Assembly: GCA_022829145.1 (NCBI GenBank)
Contig: CM040750.1
Location: forward strand, 4,779,001 to 4,843,000
DNA length: 64,000 bases
From: Albula goreensis
Lineage: Eukaryota > Chordata > Actinopteri > Albuliformes > Albulidae
Direction of reading: 5' to 3'
This document shows, piece after piece, positions 45,301-57,102 of this stretch. A program made the position numbers and the translations under genes. Below the pieces are notes generated by a model, which did no database searches, had not been told where the DNA came from, and was given only the letters and a program-made list of their open reading frames with translations. The first letter of the stretch is position 1. Every line of letters begins with the position of its first letter.

Positions 45301-46013
45301 TGTGTTGATAGTCCCTGTACTGCGTAAGAGTGGTTGCTGAATGGGGAATTGTTAATGTCGGGAACCAGCGGGTTGCTGGCCAGGGTGCTGACCAAATGCT
45401 GCGCAAAATGTTAGCCTACTCTCTTTCAGAGTGCTATACAGCATGATCATAATAACATTATGTAAATACATTAAACAGTGCATATACAGAGAAGAGCCTG
45501 TCAGAAGCTACACATAATTCAAGGAGACCTCAATTGTCGTATTAGCATAATGTATAATGCTTCTGGGACCGCAAAGAAAATCAAGCGACAAATACAATGA
45601 TGTATAGTAATACATAAACACTGGAAAGCTAAGAAACAATACGCACGACACATAACGTAATTCAAATAGCTGTTTAATGGAATTGTACATAAAGAAAAGA
45701 CAACTAGGCTAAATATGCAGGCTACTCAGCCTTCAGTAGTTACTGAACCTCGAAAAACGATGACGAGATCAAAGCGACAGCTGTTCGGTCACTATGAATC
45801 AGGCTTACCCTCATCTGTAAGATATCTTGATTCAAGGAACTCCGAGGCAAAAGTGCTATATGAATCTTGGTGGCTCTCTTTGTGACCCGGCTCGCCGTGG
45901 TCGCCATGGCCGCCCCTCGCTGCGTTGTCATCAGTGGGACTAGAAACAACTCCCCGCAAGAAGCCCGGGCTCAAGAGGAGAAACAGATGCGGCAGCTTTG
46001 ACAGGGAGAACAT
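39131..46013 (-). CDS. frrs1l: FRRS1L, DOMON-domain AMPA-receptor biogenesis protein (5 exons, complete)
   Basis: Exons on the minus strand: 46013-45809, 44359-44275, 40999-40861, 39926-39680, 39303-39131. All introns are GT-AG, phases agree, 849 nt including stop, 282 aa. The protein starts with a signal peptide ([19 protein letters not shown]), then an acidic, His-rich linker. The DOMON domain covers roughly residues 96-235 ([56 protein letters not shown]). A C-terminal hydrophobic anchor ([17 protein letters not shown]) ends the protein. It has no cytochrome b561 part, unlike FRRS1. In mammals FRRS1L acts in the ER in assembly of AMPA glutamate receptors and is mainly neuronal; that role here is inferred from similarity. 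Confidence 0.97.
39680..39926 (-). CDS. frrs1l: FRRS1L exon 4 (DOMON end)
   Basis: Encodes [40 protein letters not shown] and [17 protein letters not shown]. Acceptor CATCTAG, donor GTAGGC in phase 1. One visible change from human is Gly for Ala in VMACVHDD. Confidence 0.97.
40861..40999 (-). CDS. frrs1l: FRRS1L exon 3 (DOMON start)
   Basis: Encodes [20 protein letters not shown] and [18 protein letters not shown], nearly identical to human. Acceptor TTCTTAG, donor GTGAGG in phase 0. Confidence 0.97.
42185..42262. mobile_element. fragment resembling a hAT-type MITE end
   Basis: Holds taatcggtatcggtcttgaa and catgcacccctagt, strings typical of the ends of hAT-related fish elements. No matching second end was recognised. 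In FRRS1L intron 2. Confidence 0.35.
44275..44359 (-). CDS. frrs1l: FRRS1L exon 2
   Basis: Encodes [20 protein letters not shown] and GITKGCIR. Acceptor TTTCAG, donor GTACAG in phase 2. Matches human [20 protein letters not shown]. Intron 2 (41000-44274) is AT-rich. Confidence 0.95.
45809..46013 (-). CDS. frrs1l: FRRS1L exon 1 (signal peptide, linker)
   Basis: Begins at ATG 46013 and encodes the signal peptide and a low-complexity [17 protein letters not shown] linker ending ESRYLTDEG. Donor GTAAGC, phase 1. The region is richer in CpG than its surroundings. Intron 1 (44360-45808) holds nothing I can name. Confidence 0.9.
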
Positions 46014-48540
46014 AGCAAATACGCCAGGATGCGTTTACGAATAAGAAATGTTCTATACAATTTTGGAGTGATACAATAATCTAACCGACGCCTGCATTGG
46101 AATAGTTCTGCCAGGAGTCATCACTTCATCAGCACATTAGGAACCTGGTTCATGCTAAAATGTAATGCTAAAATCTAGGTTCTGGCAAATTGTTCATTCA
46201 GTCGGTAGCTGTTCCTGTGCAATCCAGTAAAAGTGCTGCGCGAGGGTGAGGGGCAAAGACGGTCAAACCAATCTGGAATTAGAGGGATTTAGGTCAGAAG
46301 TTATTTGTTTTAGCAACGCTTTCTAAGCTCCGTGGGAATCTGGTGATGTGATTTGTTTCATCCGAGTGCTTATATTATATAATGTGATCTGATTGTTGGG
46401 GATTCCATTTCGTTGTTTATACACCGGTAGCCTATTTCAAACGTTGGTTTAGTCCTTTACCTCTTCCTGTGGCGTCGCGCTGCTTGAATGAATGCTGACG
46501 GACAACGTTGCAATGGGAAAGGGAGATGGACCCACGTTTTAGATGAATCATCTATTGGATTAACATATATGTATTTTGTCCATTAATAAAAAACGTCGAT
46601 ATATTTGGGTCTTGGATATAGTTCTGTATAGCTTGTTACATGATTTCTGAAGTTGCCAATGATGGCTATGAAATAATAAAGTAAAATGTAGGTAAGTAAA
46701 ATTAAATCCCCATTACAAAAAAGTATCGCCATATAATATACATGAGTGTATCAAATTTAGCATTTGGGTGTGTGAGGCATTACAAATTAGCATTGGGTGT
46801 TTGTTGGTGCTAAAGTTACGATGTATGTAAAAAGGGACATGATGGGTAGGAGGTATCTGAATGTGTAAGCGTATCGTGAAGTATAGGCAAATGCTTTTTC
46901 AAAGTAGAAATACAATCACGCAAGTGCTATGTATTTCCCCATTTAAGTATGCTTAATATGGGTCATAAAGAAACTCACAAGTTAATAATGCAATTTTCAG
47001 TCTGTTTTATTCCCAAGTGTTTACATTCCATTTCAAACTAAAAATAAAAATGTATTTCATATTTCCTTTAAAAAAGTAACATGCCCTACAATAATCCAAT
47101 GATAATTCAAAACCTAAAATTAATATGTACTGAAACAATTGCAATTTATTACATTTACATGTGCAACATTTAAGTCATAAAGAAAATCAGACTTCAGCTA
47201 CCCAATTTGCCTTTGAATTTTTAGACATATTCTGTGACAAACTGAAAATGAAAGAGCAGAATCCACTTGACATTTTGAACAGCGTGCTTGTTATGAACCA
47301 TAATGCAAAGGGGAATAAAGTGCTCAGAGGGAAAAGCAATGAGAGAACATTTGTAGCTGTTTACAGAGTTATAGATTACTCAATGCTGTATTATAACAAT
47401 AAATTAATGTATAATCTATGACTCTGGCCATGTGTTGACTGTGTCTGTGCTGTGGCTGGTAGCATGCAGTTGCTGGTCATCTCAGCTGAAGTTGCAGCTT
47501 CACTGGAGAGAGATAGAGGTTAAACCAGTCAAATCGGTTTGCCTCATAGCTCACTAGCAGGTGTTTGTGGCTTGCTGGGTGCCTGTGTCTGTATGAACCA
47601 AGCATATGCTGACTTGACTCTATCGTCATCTGACGACATAGGCAGTATGTAATTGGTGTTGCATCTGCCATGTGGAGAGAAGCGAGGGATCATCATCACA
47701 TGGATCAGAAGAGTCACAATTTCACCACTGCCTCCACCTGAGGTGAAAGGAGAGAGTAGCTGTGTGAGGCTTAATGGTTTGCATAGGTTTGGATGGGAAA
47801 AAGCCAAATTTTCATTATAAATGTGTAGCTAGCATCAGTGAGATCCTGTGGGATAATATCAGGTCCACACACATAGACTCAGTAATGTATGGTTAATGAT
47901 GCCTTTAGAAACCCAATCAATTTTCAGTCAATTTTCATTGCCAGGCAATTAATAACCTATTGAATTAAAAAAACAATTTATTTCAACATCTTTGTGTCTC
48001 ACACGCATCAATTTCCTCTTGAAAACACTCTAACCATCTGGACTGGAAAAAAAATAACTGAAATTTCTCTTGCTACATTTACACAGGTTACATTACAGGT
48101 ACATAGCCATAAAAAAGGTTTTCAACATTTCGACATGTAACTTACATTCTCTGATGCACTGAAAAGAATCTCTGAGGGTGAGCTAATGGCAGATATGCAA
48201 AGGTATTTTCAAGCTAGTTTGCTAGGCTTTGGCAAATTCACGAGGTGAAATCTCCCCCAAGCCAGAGGGTCCTCCTCACTGTCAATGGTAGGGGACAGCT
48301 TGAAAGTAGTTGTGGAGTTCAGTGGCAACAGCTTGCTCCTTTTGCATGGGAGAGGCATTGGGGACTTTGTCAAGCTGCTGCCTGATGGGCCTAGAGAAGC
48401 ACTGAAAAATTACTTTAAATATTTATTCTGACATATATGTTAGTGTGCTGAATAATCTGTTATGCAAAAATAACTTAATTGCTGTGATGTAACCTGGGGT
48501 TTTTGGGTGTTTATGGTCTTTAAACATCAGACAGGCCTGA
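46014..48540. other. FRRS1L upstream region, no gene seen
   Basis: The first 500 bp probably hold the FRRS1L promoter and 5' UTR, but no motif is clear enough to call. Beyond that the sequence is AT-rich without recognisable exons or repeats. Confidence 0.5.
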
Positions 48541-48937
48541 TCAGGCCCTGGCTTGTGCTCCATTGCCCACTTCATTTGCCTGCTTCATTTGATCCACAGC
48601 CATGTTGTAGATCTTTTCTGCTGCCTCTGTGGCACTCCTGATGGCCTTGATCTTCATACCCAATTCAATGCGGCAGACTTTTTTGCTGAGGAATTGGCCC
48701 ACAAATCCCCTACATCCCCCCTTGCCAGGGTAGCACTTGGCTCTCCACCCTTGGTGATGGCAGTCCACCACAAGCTTATGGTCCTTGTTACTAGTCTTCC
48801 CAAGAAACAGGGAGATCCAGCATTTCCACCTGCTTTATTGACACTTACAAAAGCACAATATCAGATCTAAGCTTGGTCTTGGTGATCTTGTCTAAAAATC
48901 TCAACTGTTTATCAAGGTCAGCCTTCATGCAGGGTTC
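48541..48937 (-). mobile_element. LINE relic, 3' end of ORF2 (first piece)
   Basis: Minus-strand pieces resemble the C-terminal end of a fish non-LTR retrotransposon ORF2: ADLDKQLRFLDKIT, RSDIVL, STKQVEMLDLPVSWED-like, then GWRAKCYPGKGGCRGFVGQF and ATEAAEKIYNMAVDQ. In intact relatives these read like 'RPDIVL..STKQV..LELTVPWE' and 'GWK..C.P.EVGCRGF'. Several stops and frame changes; clearly dead. Family not resolved. Confidence 0.65.
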
Positions 48938-49448
48938 TGACAGGGACTGAAGCACAGACAGAGATGAATAAATAGTTTATTAACCCAATAATCCAAAAAA
49001 CATAAATCAGTGTCGAGAATCAGGTGAGGTCAAAAACCAGGTAGGCACAGCAAAGGTACAAAAACAGTCCAAAAGCACAGTCAAAAGTAGCCAGGCAAAA
49101 GTCAAAAACTAGGGAAACTCAACAATCAGGCAAAAACACAATCCAGAGGTGAAGTCAAATGTAATGGGCAAAAATCACAACAGGCAGGCAAACAAACACA
49201 GATGGAAAAAGGCAGGTTGCAAAACAGGAAAACTCACTGAGATGAACCAGAGAACAAACAGGGTTTAAATACACAGAACTAAACAAGTAAACGAGACACC
49301 GGTGAACAAGTAGGCAGGTGAAACAGATCAGTAATTAAGCTTACAGGGAGAGAAGCAGTAGGTGGAGAAACACACAAGGGCAATGAAAACAAAAGCACAT
49401 GGACAGGAGAAACCAAAACAAAATGACTACAAAGCAACAGTACTGACA
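48938..49448 (-). mobile_element. probable solo LTR (Gypsy-like) inside the LINE relic, 511 bp
   Basis: Read on the minus strand it starts TGTCAGTACTG and ends CCCTGTCA (TG..CA ends). It has a TATA-like TATTTAAA near 49265 and an AATAAA poly(A) signal about 40 bp before its end. No internal genes are present. The flanking LINE text continues on both sides. No clear target duplication was found, so it looks old. Family assignment is by general resemblance only. Confidence 0.55.
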
Positions 49449-49850
49449 TTTCAACTGCTAATCCTTAGCTGTCATAAGGATCCCTGGAGGTGAGGTCTTC
49501 TGTGGCTGTGGCAGAGGCTGTTCTCCCTCCCTGACAAACCTGATGGGCCTCTTTGCAGGATGGAGGTGCTTGGTGATGTTCATGGTATGGTGGATGGCAA
49601 CAGCTACATCCTTCAGCACTTGGTCATGGCACCAGTCTCAGTGCCCTTCTCCCAGAGCTTTTGGGCAGCTGCTAAGTATTTGCTACAATTTACTTCTTCC
49701 CTGGGAAAGTGGGCATGCAGATGTCTTGGCTTTGCTGCAGGCAAAGAGATTGGATGGGCTTCGTAGCTACATCATAGACAGCACAGACTAAGAAACTGAT
49801 ATGGTAGGGTGATGCAGAGCTCAGGCCATATTAACTTATCCACCTTTTCT
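49449..49850 (-). mobile_element. LINE relic, 3' end of ORF2 (second piece)
   Basis: Minus-strand text continues the LINE in the right order upstream of the LTR: SSCPKALGEGH, HDQVLKDVAVAIHHTMN, PAKRPIRFVREGEQ and GILMTAKD. Relatives read like 'HDQVL..IA' and 'PIEFVREGE'. Broken frame; inactive. Confidence 0.6.
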
Positions 49851-50553
49851 GCATCCCACCTTGATCATGTGTAGCGGTGAGTAGCTGCTCTCTGCTCTGC
49901 TACGCATTGTGTTAAATGTTCAGTCCACCGAAATTGCGTTGGCATCTGCCGTTTATTGTCACAACAGCGGCGATGCTAGCCGCTCGGATAGTACCATCAG
50001 ACTAAGAACATTTTATATAAAAAACGTGTACGTACCTGTTATAAAAGGTGACCGTCAAAACTGTTGCGGTTAGGGTCACAGAAACACCATACACACTAAA
50101 ACCAAAGAGAAAAGAATTAGCAACAGCTTGTGATACCTACATAACTAGCCAGATATAAAGGTATAACCTGAGGTAAAAAGCTAAAGTTAGCTGAACGGTT
50201 ACACAGGCTGCTAGTTAGATTCCAAGATGTAATAAAATATAAAGTACCTAAAACTAATTTAAGTGGAAACTGAAATTATACCGATAGCTTACCGCGACAT
50301 TTTTTACATGTATACGTATTATTAAATACAGTTATTAATTTGACCTGTCAATATATTACATTTTATAAAAGTGCTTTCAAAGTAGGCTACCTACCGCTTG
50401 GATACTATCAGCACTCCCTCCTACACATGCCACTTGCTGTCTCATGTCAACCATCTTGCTGGAATATGCCCCTTAGACCTCTACTCCTATCTTCTCCCAA
50501 GGAAGCATTTACCTCTCCCTCCCTCAGGCTTGGTTATAACACACCACCATATA
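49851..50553. other. no gene seen
   Basis: AT-rich. No exon or recognisable element up to the transposon at 50554. Confidence 0.5.
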
Positions 50554-51312
50554 CAGTGGAACCTCGGCCCACGAACTTAATTCGTTGTCTCCGTTCGTGA
50601 ACCGAAATGTTCGCGAACCTAAATACTTTTTTCCATTGAAATTAATGTAAATCCAATTAATCCGTTCTCCAGCCCCAGAAACACTTTTTTAAAAACCTTT
50701 TTATGGGTTTATGTGAGGCAAAAATATAGAGAGGAACTTTAGGGAGGATAACTTTAATTCAGGGGTGAAAGTAAGCCGGTACGGTCCGGTACTGCATACC
50801 ACTAAAAGAGTACGACCAAAGATTTCACTCAGCAGTACGTGAGTGCGCATGCGCGTCTACTTCCGAAAGTACCGCCAAATAGTACCGGCAAGAATTTAAA
50901 ACTACTTTCACCCCGCCTCAATTGTAGAAAAATACATTAATACTAAAATAAAACAATAAATTTTACACTTTACCTTTATGGTTGATATTTTCTGGCACAG
51001 GTGGATGGTGGAGGAGGAGGAGGAAGACTACTATCAGTAGCACTTTTCACTTTTTTGGGAGCCATAATGAGGGCAGATTTAATGGAAATAGCACAAAAAG
51101 AACGTGTATCAAAGGAGAACACAACGACGAACGATGTAAACAACGCTGAGTACGAAGCACAACTGACGCAATCCAAGACGCGCTACGTTTATGTGTTTGT
51201 GCGTTCGTGCACCGAGGGCTTGTTCGCGGGCCGAGTGAAAATCTGTTTGGAAAGTGCGTTCGTGGGCCGATTTGTTCGTGAGTAGGGGCGTTCGCGGGTC
51301 GAGGTTCCACTG
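50554..51312. mobile_element. TA-flanked pogo/Tigger-like non-autonomous DNA transposon, 759 bp
   Basis: Ends are long inverted repeats: cagtggaacctcggcccacg at the left against cagtggaacctcgacccgcg read inward from the right, each followed by further paired 'gttcg' blocks. Both ends are flanked by TA, as for Tc1/mariner/pogo elements. On the minus strand an ATG near 51065 opens MAPKKVKSATDSS, like the start of a pogo/Tigger transposase, then the rest is missing. Internally deleted copy. Confidence 0.8.
50760..50915. mobile_element. hAT-type MITE nested in the 759-bp transposon
   Basis: Starts caggggtgaaagta and ends tactttcaccccg, inverted repeats with one difference. Flanks ctttaatt (50752-50759) and cctcaatt (50916-50923) match at 6 of 8 bases. 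The interior holds tandem 'ggtac' and 'agtacc' strings. Confidence 0.75.
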
Positions 51313-54257
51313 TACATCAAATATACATTCACTGAACGGCATGGTGCGAATCAGAGATAGAGGTGGCTATGTAATACATCAACGGATGATTATAAGGACT
51401 GACAAAAAAAATTATTAAAATGGATAAGCCTATCTACCATGACTAGAGAAACTCTGTTTTAAGTTCTGTTCCTTTGTCCTCAGAACAATTTATTGCACTA
51501 CTGTTAGGATGTAAGTCTCTTGGGGATATGTTTCAACAAGACCTCAAGACCTAACAGTTACAAGTGGTGCAATCTGAAGTTTAAAAATTCTTGAATGCCT
51601 ACTTCAGCAGCCTTACAGCTTTAAATTGTGTGTACTACAAATTGATATTTATTATTGAATAAACAAATCTTCACTGTAAATTTCTGACCTAATTGAACTA
51701 TCACCAAGTTCGTGGTCTACTTATCAGATGATGTTGTGCATAGCTGGCAAACTACTATTGTAAACAAGGTCATTTCTGGAGGCACTGTTCTTAAACTTTT
51801 AGATTTAAGACCTGGAAGCTTCTAGCTATCAGGTGTTAAGCCACAGAAAGAGTGAAAAAGGAATTTCTACCTTCACCCCCAAGGACAGATGAATGTAAAA
51901 AATACTACTACTGCTGCTATTACTACAACTAGTAATACTATTAATGTAAAAATAATTGTAATAGTCTCCTTCTTCTTCATTGTCTGTTTGTGAGTGATTT
52001 TTTTCAGATTGCCTACCTCTAGTAAGATATTCAACCTGTCCCTCCCTTTGTAGTTATGCTTCAGCAGTACAGTTGTTTGTTTGGCAAAATAAAAACGTTT
52101 TTCTCTCAGTAACTTGCTCAACACGTTATTGCTTGGCATCTTTTTCTTTGAGCATGTGGCACAGGAGACGACTGTATGTCTGTTGGTCACCAAAAATTAC
52201 TCGCTGTCTTCCTGCTTCTGTAGTTTTCTCCATTGACCTCTATTGGAGTCGCTGGCTCTACATGTCTATATACTCTAAGGTTTGGTTTAGAGAGCACATG
52301 GAATTCTGAGAAACCATCTTAGTTCACTTCTGAAACTGCCTAAAGACCTGTCCTTGAATATTTTCATTTGTTAATTTTGCTCATTGTTTTGGATCCAATT
52401 TTGTATCCTACAATAAAAAACACTATATTTCCCGCTGTAGCATTTGCACATTTACACCTACATGAGGCACCTTCTGGGCTGGTCAAATTGAAGGCCCATA
52501 GAAGGCAGTCTTCACGAGACCAGTGGTAAGCCTCTGCCTCCCCTGAATTTAATGTCAGTTGTTCTTGCTTTACCCTGTCTCTTATGCACACTCGCTCACT
52601 CTTCACTACTCACTCTTCTTGTAACAGTAGCACAAACTTACCTACCACATTAAATGGAAAAATATGTGTAGGTAAAAGTTAACTATATCTCAGTCCACAA
52701 AGTCTAAAAGTTATTGGAGATGTTAGTCAAACAACAATGTAATTTTTACATTCTTACCCTTCTGTATGTGTTGGTAGGTATGTGTTTGAATATATGGCCT
52801 GTGGTTCTGGGAGAGCTGGAGGGAGTGGCAGAGAGGGCTGTTCCTCCTATCAGGCTGCAGTCAGTGTTCGTGTTCCATACCTCTGCCGGGCCTTACAGGA
52901 CCTCAGGAGTGGCCTAACTCACAGACGTTGGGGTGGAAGCACTCACTTATATAGTGAGTGAAATGCTGAATAAGTGTTTTCTTTTCTGGTAGTTTCCAGG
53001 AGCCATCTAGATATATCATCTAGATTGCTGGGAGCCAGTCTAACATCTCTTTTATGTATGTAGTTTCAGATGAGTAAATGCCTTCAGCCTAGGCAGCTGG
53101 TAACTGGTAAGCAGAGGGAAGATGGCATATGGATATAAGAAAAATAACAAATCACTGTTCTATTTTTTTGGTGAAAGATCCCTTTAAACTGTCCCTTTAT
53201 GGGAAAAATTCTCTACTGGTTATTGCTGCTCTAAGGTCTGTCCAGGCAGTAACAATGTATTATAATTAATGAAACAATTTTAATACTTCTGATGATTGTA
53301 ATATAATTGCATGTTATTGTAGATTTCAAAGGATAGCATTTAGCATACCCTCAATCCGTGTCTCATACATGAATAGAGTGCATTGAGCTATAATACCGTT
53401 GGAATGAAAAAAAAAAAACAACACAGCTGTCTTTCAGATTAAATATAGCATGCTGTCAGGGTTAGAGCCATTTAGTTTTTTTGCATTAAAGAATCAGCTC
53501 TATACTAGCCCTGGGGCAGGGCTTCCAAAACCATCAGAACCTTAAGAAAACCTTCAAAATATAGAACTACATGGGCATTAGTTATTTTGTGTTTGTCCTA
53601 ACCCATATTTAAAGAATATGGCTCCTGCACTCCCTAAGGTTAAGCCCATATAAATCCTACTTTAAGAATAAGTTCTCCCTGATACCTGACAGCCTGAAAA
53701 AAAATTGTGATGTCATTTCAATGCATGGGAAATTAGGCAAAGTAACAAACTGTACTCCTGATTATCCTTGTTGTGGATTTAACCAGATGTGGAATCACAG
53801 AACATATTTTCTAATTGTGGTACAGATTAAGACCTTTAATTCTACATTTTTGCCAGACCTTTTTAACTTAAACCACATGTACCTATCTCAGGAGGGCTAG
53901 AGTGAGTATTATTTGTTTTGGCCACTTGATGGCAGTGTTGATTTGTGTATTCTATCAGCTATTTGAAAACTATTAAAAGCTATTTGAAGATGAGTATACA
54001 TACAAGATGAGATGATATATATACACATATGGGATGACATCAGATCACATCAAAGCCTAGAGGACTGTATACAGAATACTGTGGGAAGCTCTTATGTGAA
54101 CACAATAAAACTCTAGTTGGGTGTTGGGACATAAGAATGCGTGAAGGGTTATGTTCTAGAAACAGGCAAAGTGCAACAGTAACCAGACAAGAGAAGACAA
54201 AGGCTGAAATTTTCTAAGGTACTGCCTATCATCCCACTTCATTTTATTTACATACAT
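51313..54257. other. no gene seen
   Basis: AT-rich; no exon, RNA gene or repeat with ends was recognised. Confidence 0.5.
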
Positions 54258-54465
54258 TATATATAACAGTCATTTAGCTGACACTATTCAAAGTGACTTA
54301 CAGTTGATTATTCTAACCAAGGGCCAATCCCCCCTGGGAGCAATGAGGGGTTAAGGGCCTTGCTCAAGGGCCCAACAGCAATGATGTTGTTGCTATGGCT
54401 GGACTGGGGCTTTAGCCACCAACCTCCCAGTCATGAACCTTAGCCACTAAAATACAAAGTGTCGC
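54258..54465 (-). mobile_element. tRNA-derived SINE, second copy
   Basis: The reverse complement follows the SINE at 16278 closely: head tggctaaggttcatgactgg, middle gctgttgggcccttgagcaa, tail actgtaagtcactttgaata. It is more diverged in the B box and head than the other copy. No clear target duplication. Confidence 0.85.
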
Positions 54466-56620
54466 TACTTTATTTAGATAGTAAAATACAATTTGGTTAA
54501 TACTACAAGGGCATTTCAAAGTCATTAACTGTCAATAATCCAGAAGTCAGTTAAACAATTGGTTAAGACAGATTTGTTTTAGCTCCAAATCAGGTCTAAT
54601 TCAGTCCAGTTTTATTCCAAAGATAGCCAATAATGAACTTGCATAATGAACATGTTGTTCAAGTGTCATGGAAATCTTGTGACTGAAAATTAGGATTTGG
54701 GTATTATGGAGACAGTATGCTCATCAGTTTTCTGTTCATGTCTTTAAATTAGGGCTCATGTCATGCAGGGGATTCTTCTTCTGTCTGGAAAGTTTTTTTT
54801 CCACAGTTGTTCATTGTCTCCCTTGTTAATGTTAATTGGCCTTTAATTGAAATAGAGGGTAGTGAGAGAGAAGTACTTACAAAAACCAGCACCAGCATGA
54901 CCAGTCTCAGTTAATGCTTGGCTTTGGTGAGTTCAGGTTAGGTTTGTGCAGTACAAATAGCATCACAGTTATTATCTGGACGTTGAAATTAATAAATATC
55001 ACAATTTGTGTGTCAATATGAAAAAATGTACTCTCATTATGAAAGGAAAATGGCACTCATAAACCTGACTTTGGACAGTATGATGGATCTCATGCTATCA
55101 CAACATAAACAATATAACATATTTGCCCCTAAATCAGCATACTAAACACAAAAACAACAATTTCATAGTGTGTTTTTATTAATTCAGTTCAATGACATAC
55201 TATATCTAACACTTTTTCAGTGAAAAAAACACAATTGTAGTAGCCATTATTTCCTATATTGTGATCTGCTGAGGTAAATCAAAACCAGGTTTGACCCCAA
55301 TTCTCTGAATGGTCCTCACACTTAATCATTCAAATGAGTGTGCTGTAATTCTCATAGCAATCTTGGTTATGAACTGAAATAAAATATGCATTACAACAGG
55401 GTATATTTACTATATTTTAATATGTTCTGTTTAATACACTTAAATATGCTCCGTCCCTTTAGATGCACTGCAGAATCCTGCTTTCCTACTGTCTTTTTGT
55501 AGTTATAACCCTCTGACAAGATGTTATAACATCTTACAACCACTTACAAAGATGTTTTGCACCAAAGAATATTTGGGACATTAATTATGCCCAATGTTTA
55601 AAACACATGCTTACTTCCAGATAAGTGTTTTAAGTGCTAGATATTCTTCTCACAATGGCTTGTAATTTCTATGTCAAATCCTTATATTGACACATAGATC
55701 TGTTTTGTAGGGTGATGAAACCTTTGGAGGCGCTAATTCAATTGTCACATGAGTGGAGTCATTTGGAAAATGCCCATTTCAAAGACATTATCTCCTGTCC
55801 CATGGGAATGGGGGCTGGGGGGTCCCTAGTTAGAAATGGTTACAGGTGACCTTTACACTCTTCCACCTGGTTCCTTCCCTCCAAGGCTACTAATCAAGAC
55901 GATCAATTCCCAACACTTGTTCCAGTTCCTGGCAATTAGCTCACATTTATCAGGGCTATTATTCGCTGCTTAGCTCAGGCCAGTCTAATAGCCTCTCCCA
56001 ATTACTCTAAGCAGGCCTGCTGTGCAGCTTGCACTGCTGTAATTGCACCTCAGTGTAATGAAGGACCTTGGGCATACCTGCCTTATCTTAATAACCTCAA
56101 AGGGGACCATTAATTAACGGGGAGGTCACATTGTGGCCAAACCGTCCTGAAATGTACAAAATGTCATCCGTGTCTCTCTTGGGCCTGCAAGACTGTGAGT
56201 GACAAAGGGACAATAGCTCATTTACTCTGTATGCGTGTGTGCACATGCATGTGTGTGCGTGTGAATGTGTGTGTGCGTGCATATGTGCATGCGTTTTTGT
56301 TCATGGTGTGTGGTTCTGATTTTCCAGTCTTGTCACAACTCTTTCAGGAGCACCTGTTTGTCTGATCAAAATGAAGTCTCCATTTCTGCCAGGAAAATGT
56401 GCCCTCAGGGTTAGTGTGGAGTGGAATCACTGCCTGAAATGAGATCTCTGTGCACATCATTTGAGCACTCTTCACTAAGTGCTGTACCTTTGGCCTTGCA
56501 GCATTTGTCCTGTTCTTCTGGTGAATATACATGCTAGAAGATAATACAAAGAAACAGGTGTTAAACAATATGGTTTAATACAAAGAGACGCTTGATTACC
56601 CCTTATAATGTGCCACAAAA
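54466..56620. other. no gene seen; possible conserved non-coding stretch
   Basis: No exon recognised. 55850-56120 has balanced composition, no simple repeats and TAATTA-type motifs, which is how conserved non-coding elements often look. A short GT-rich tract lies at 56228-56290. Confidence 0.3.
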
Positions 56621-56624
56621 TACT

Positions 56625-57102
56625 TCAGAGAAAGGCATGAAAATATTTATAACCATTTTCTTTTTGCTTTTCTGACCGACTTTTCAATGGTAATATTATG
56701 CCCACCTGCTGGTGTGGTCTTAACAAAGGCAGGATAAGCAGTGTGGATCTGTGGAATAGAGGTGGATGGGACTGCCAGAGGGAGGAACAATGGTGGGGGA
56801 TGCATGGCTGGATTAGATGGAGCCTCTGGAGGATATGGAGGTATCGCAGGCGGCTGTGAGCACAATTACTCTCCTGCTCCATCTCCAGGCCCACCTTCTG
56901 CAGCTGGAGGCTGCCAAGCTGGGAAGGCAGACGGGTGTCCATGCCACCCCGACAGTGTGGGTGCTGTTGGAAAGTGCGCCAGGACATTGTCATGTCTGCT
57001 GCCATTTGGACAGCAAAAGTCATGGACCAATAATGCCAGTAGACAGAAACCCCAGCCTTGAGTATGAGCATCACCATGTGGGAATTTAAGATTTCGTTTC
57101 AC
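56625..57102 (-). other. unrecognised open, GC-rich stretch with proline-rich coding potential
   Basis: One minus-strand frame is open for 150 codons (57077 to 56625). A second minus frame has two long open parts split by one TAA, with a proline-rich text (AIPPYPPEAPSNPAMHPPPL, HTAYPAFVKTTPAGG) and a basic end (SVRKAKRKWL). The plus strand is also open for 106 codons. I cannot match it to a known gene. It could be a retrocopy, a repeat or chance in GC-rich DNA. Confidence 0.3.

Noticed and set aside
45158-45406. 82-codon minus-strand frame in FRRS1L intron 1
   Set aside because: No similarity recognised, no good splice sites at its edges, and the spliced FRRS1L frame is complete without it.
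47161-47421. 86-codon plus-strand frame (MQHLSHKENQ..)
   Set aside because: Not recognised, AT-rich, and no supporting signals.
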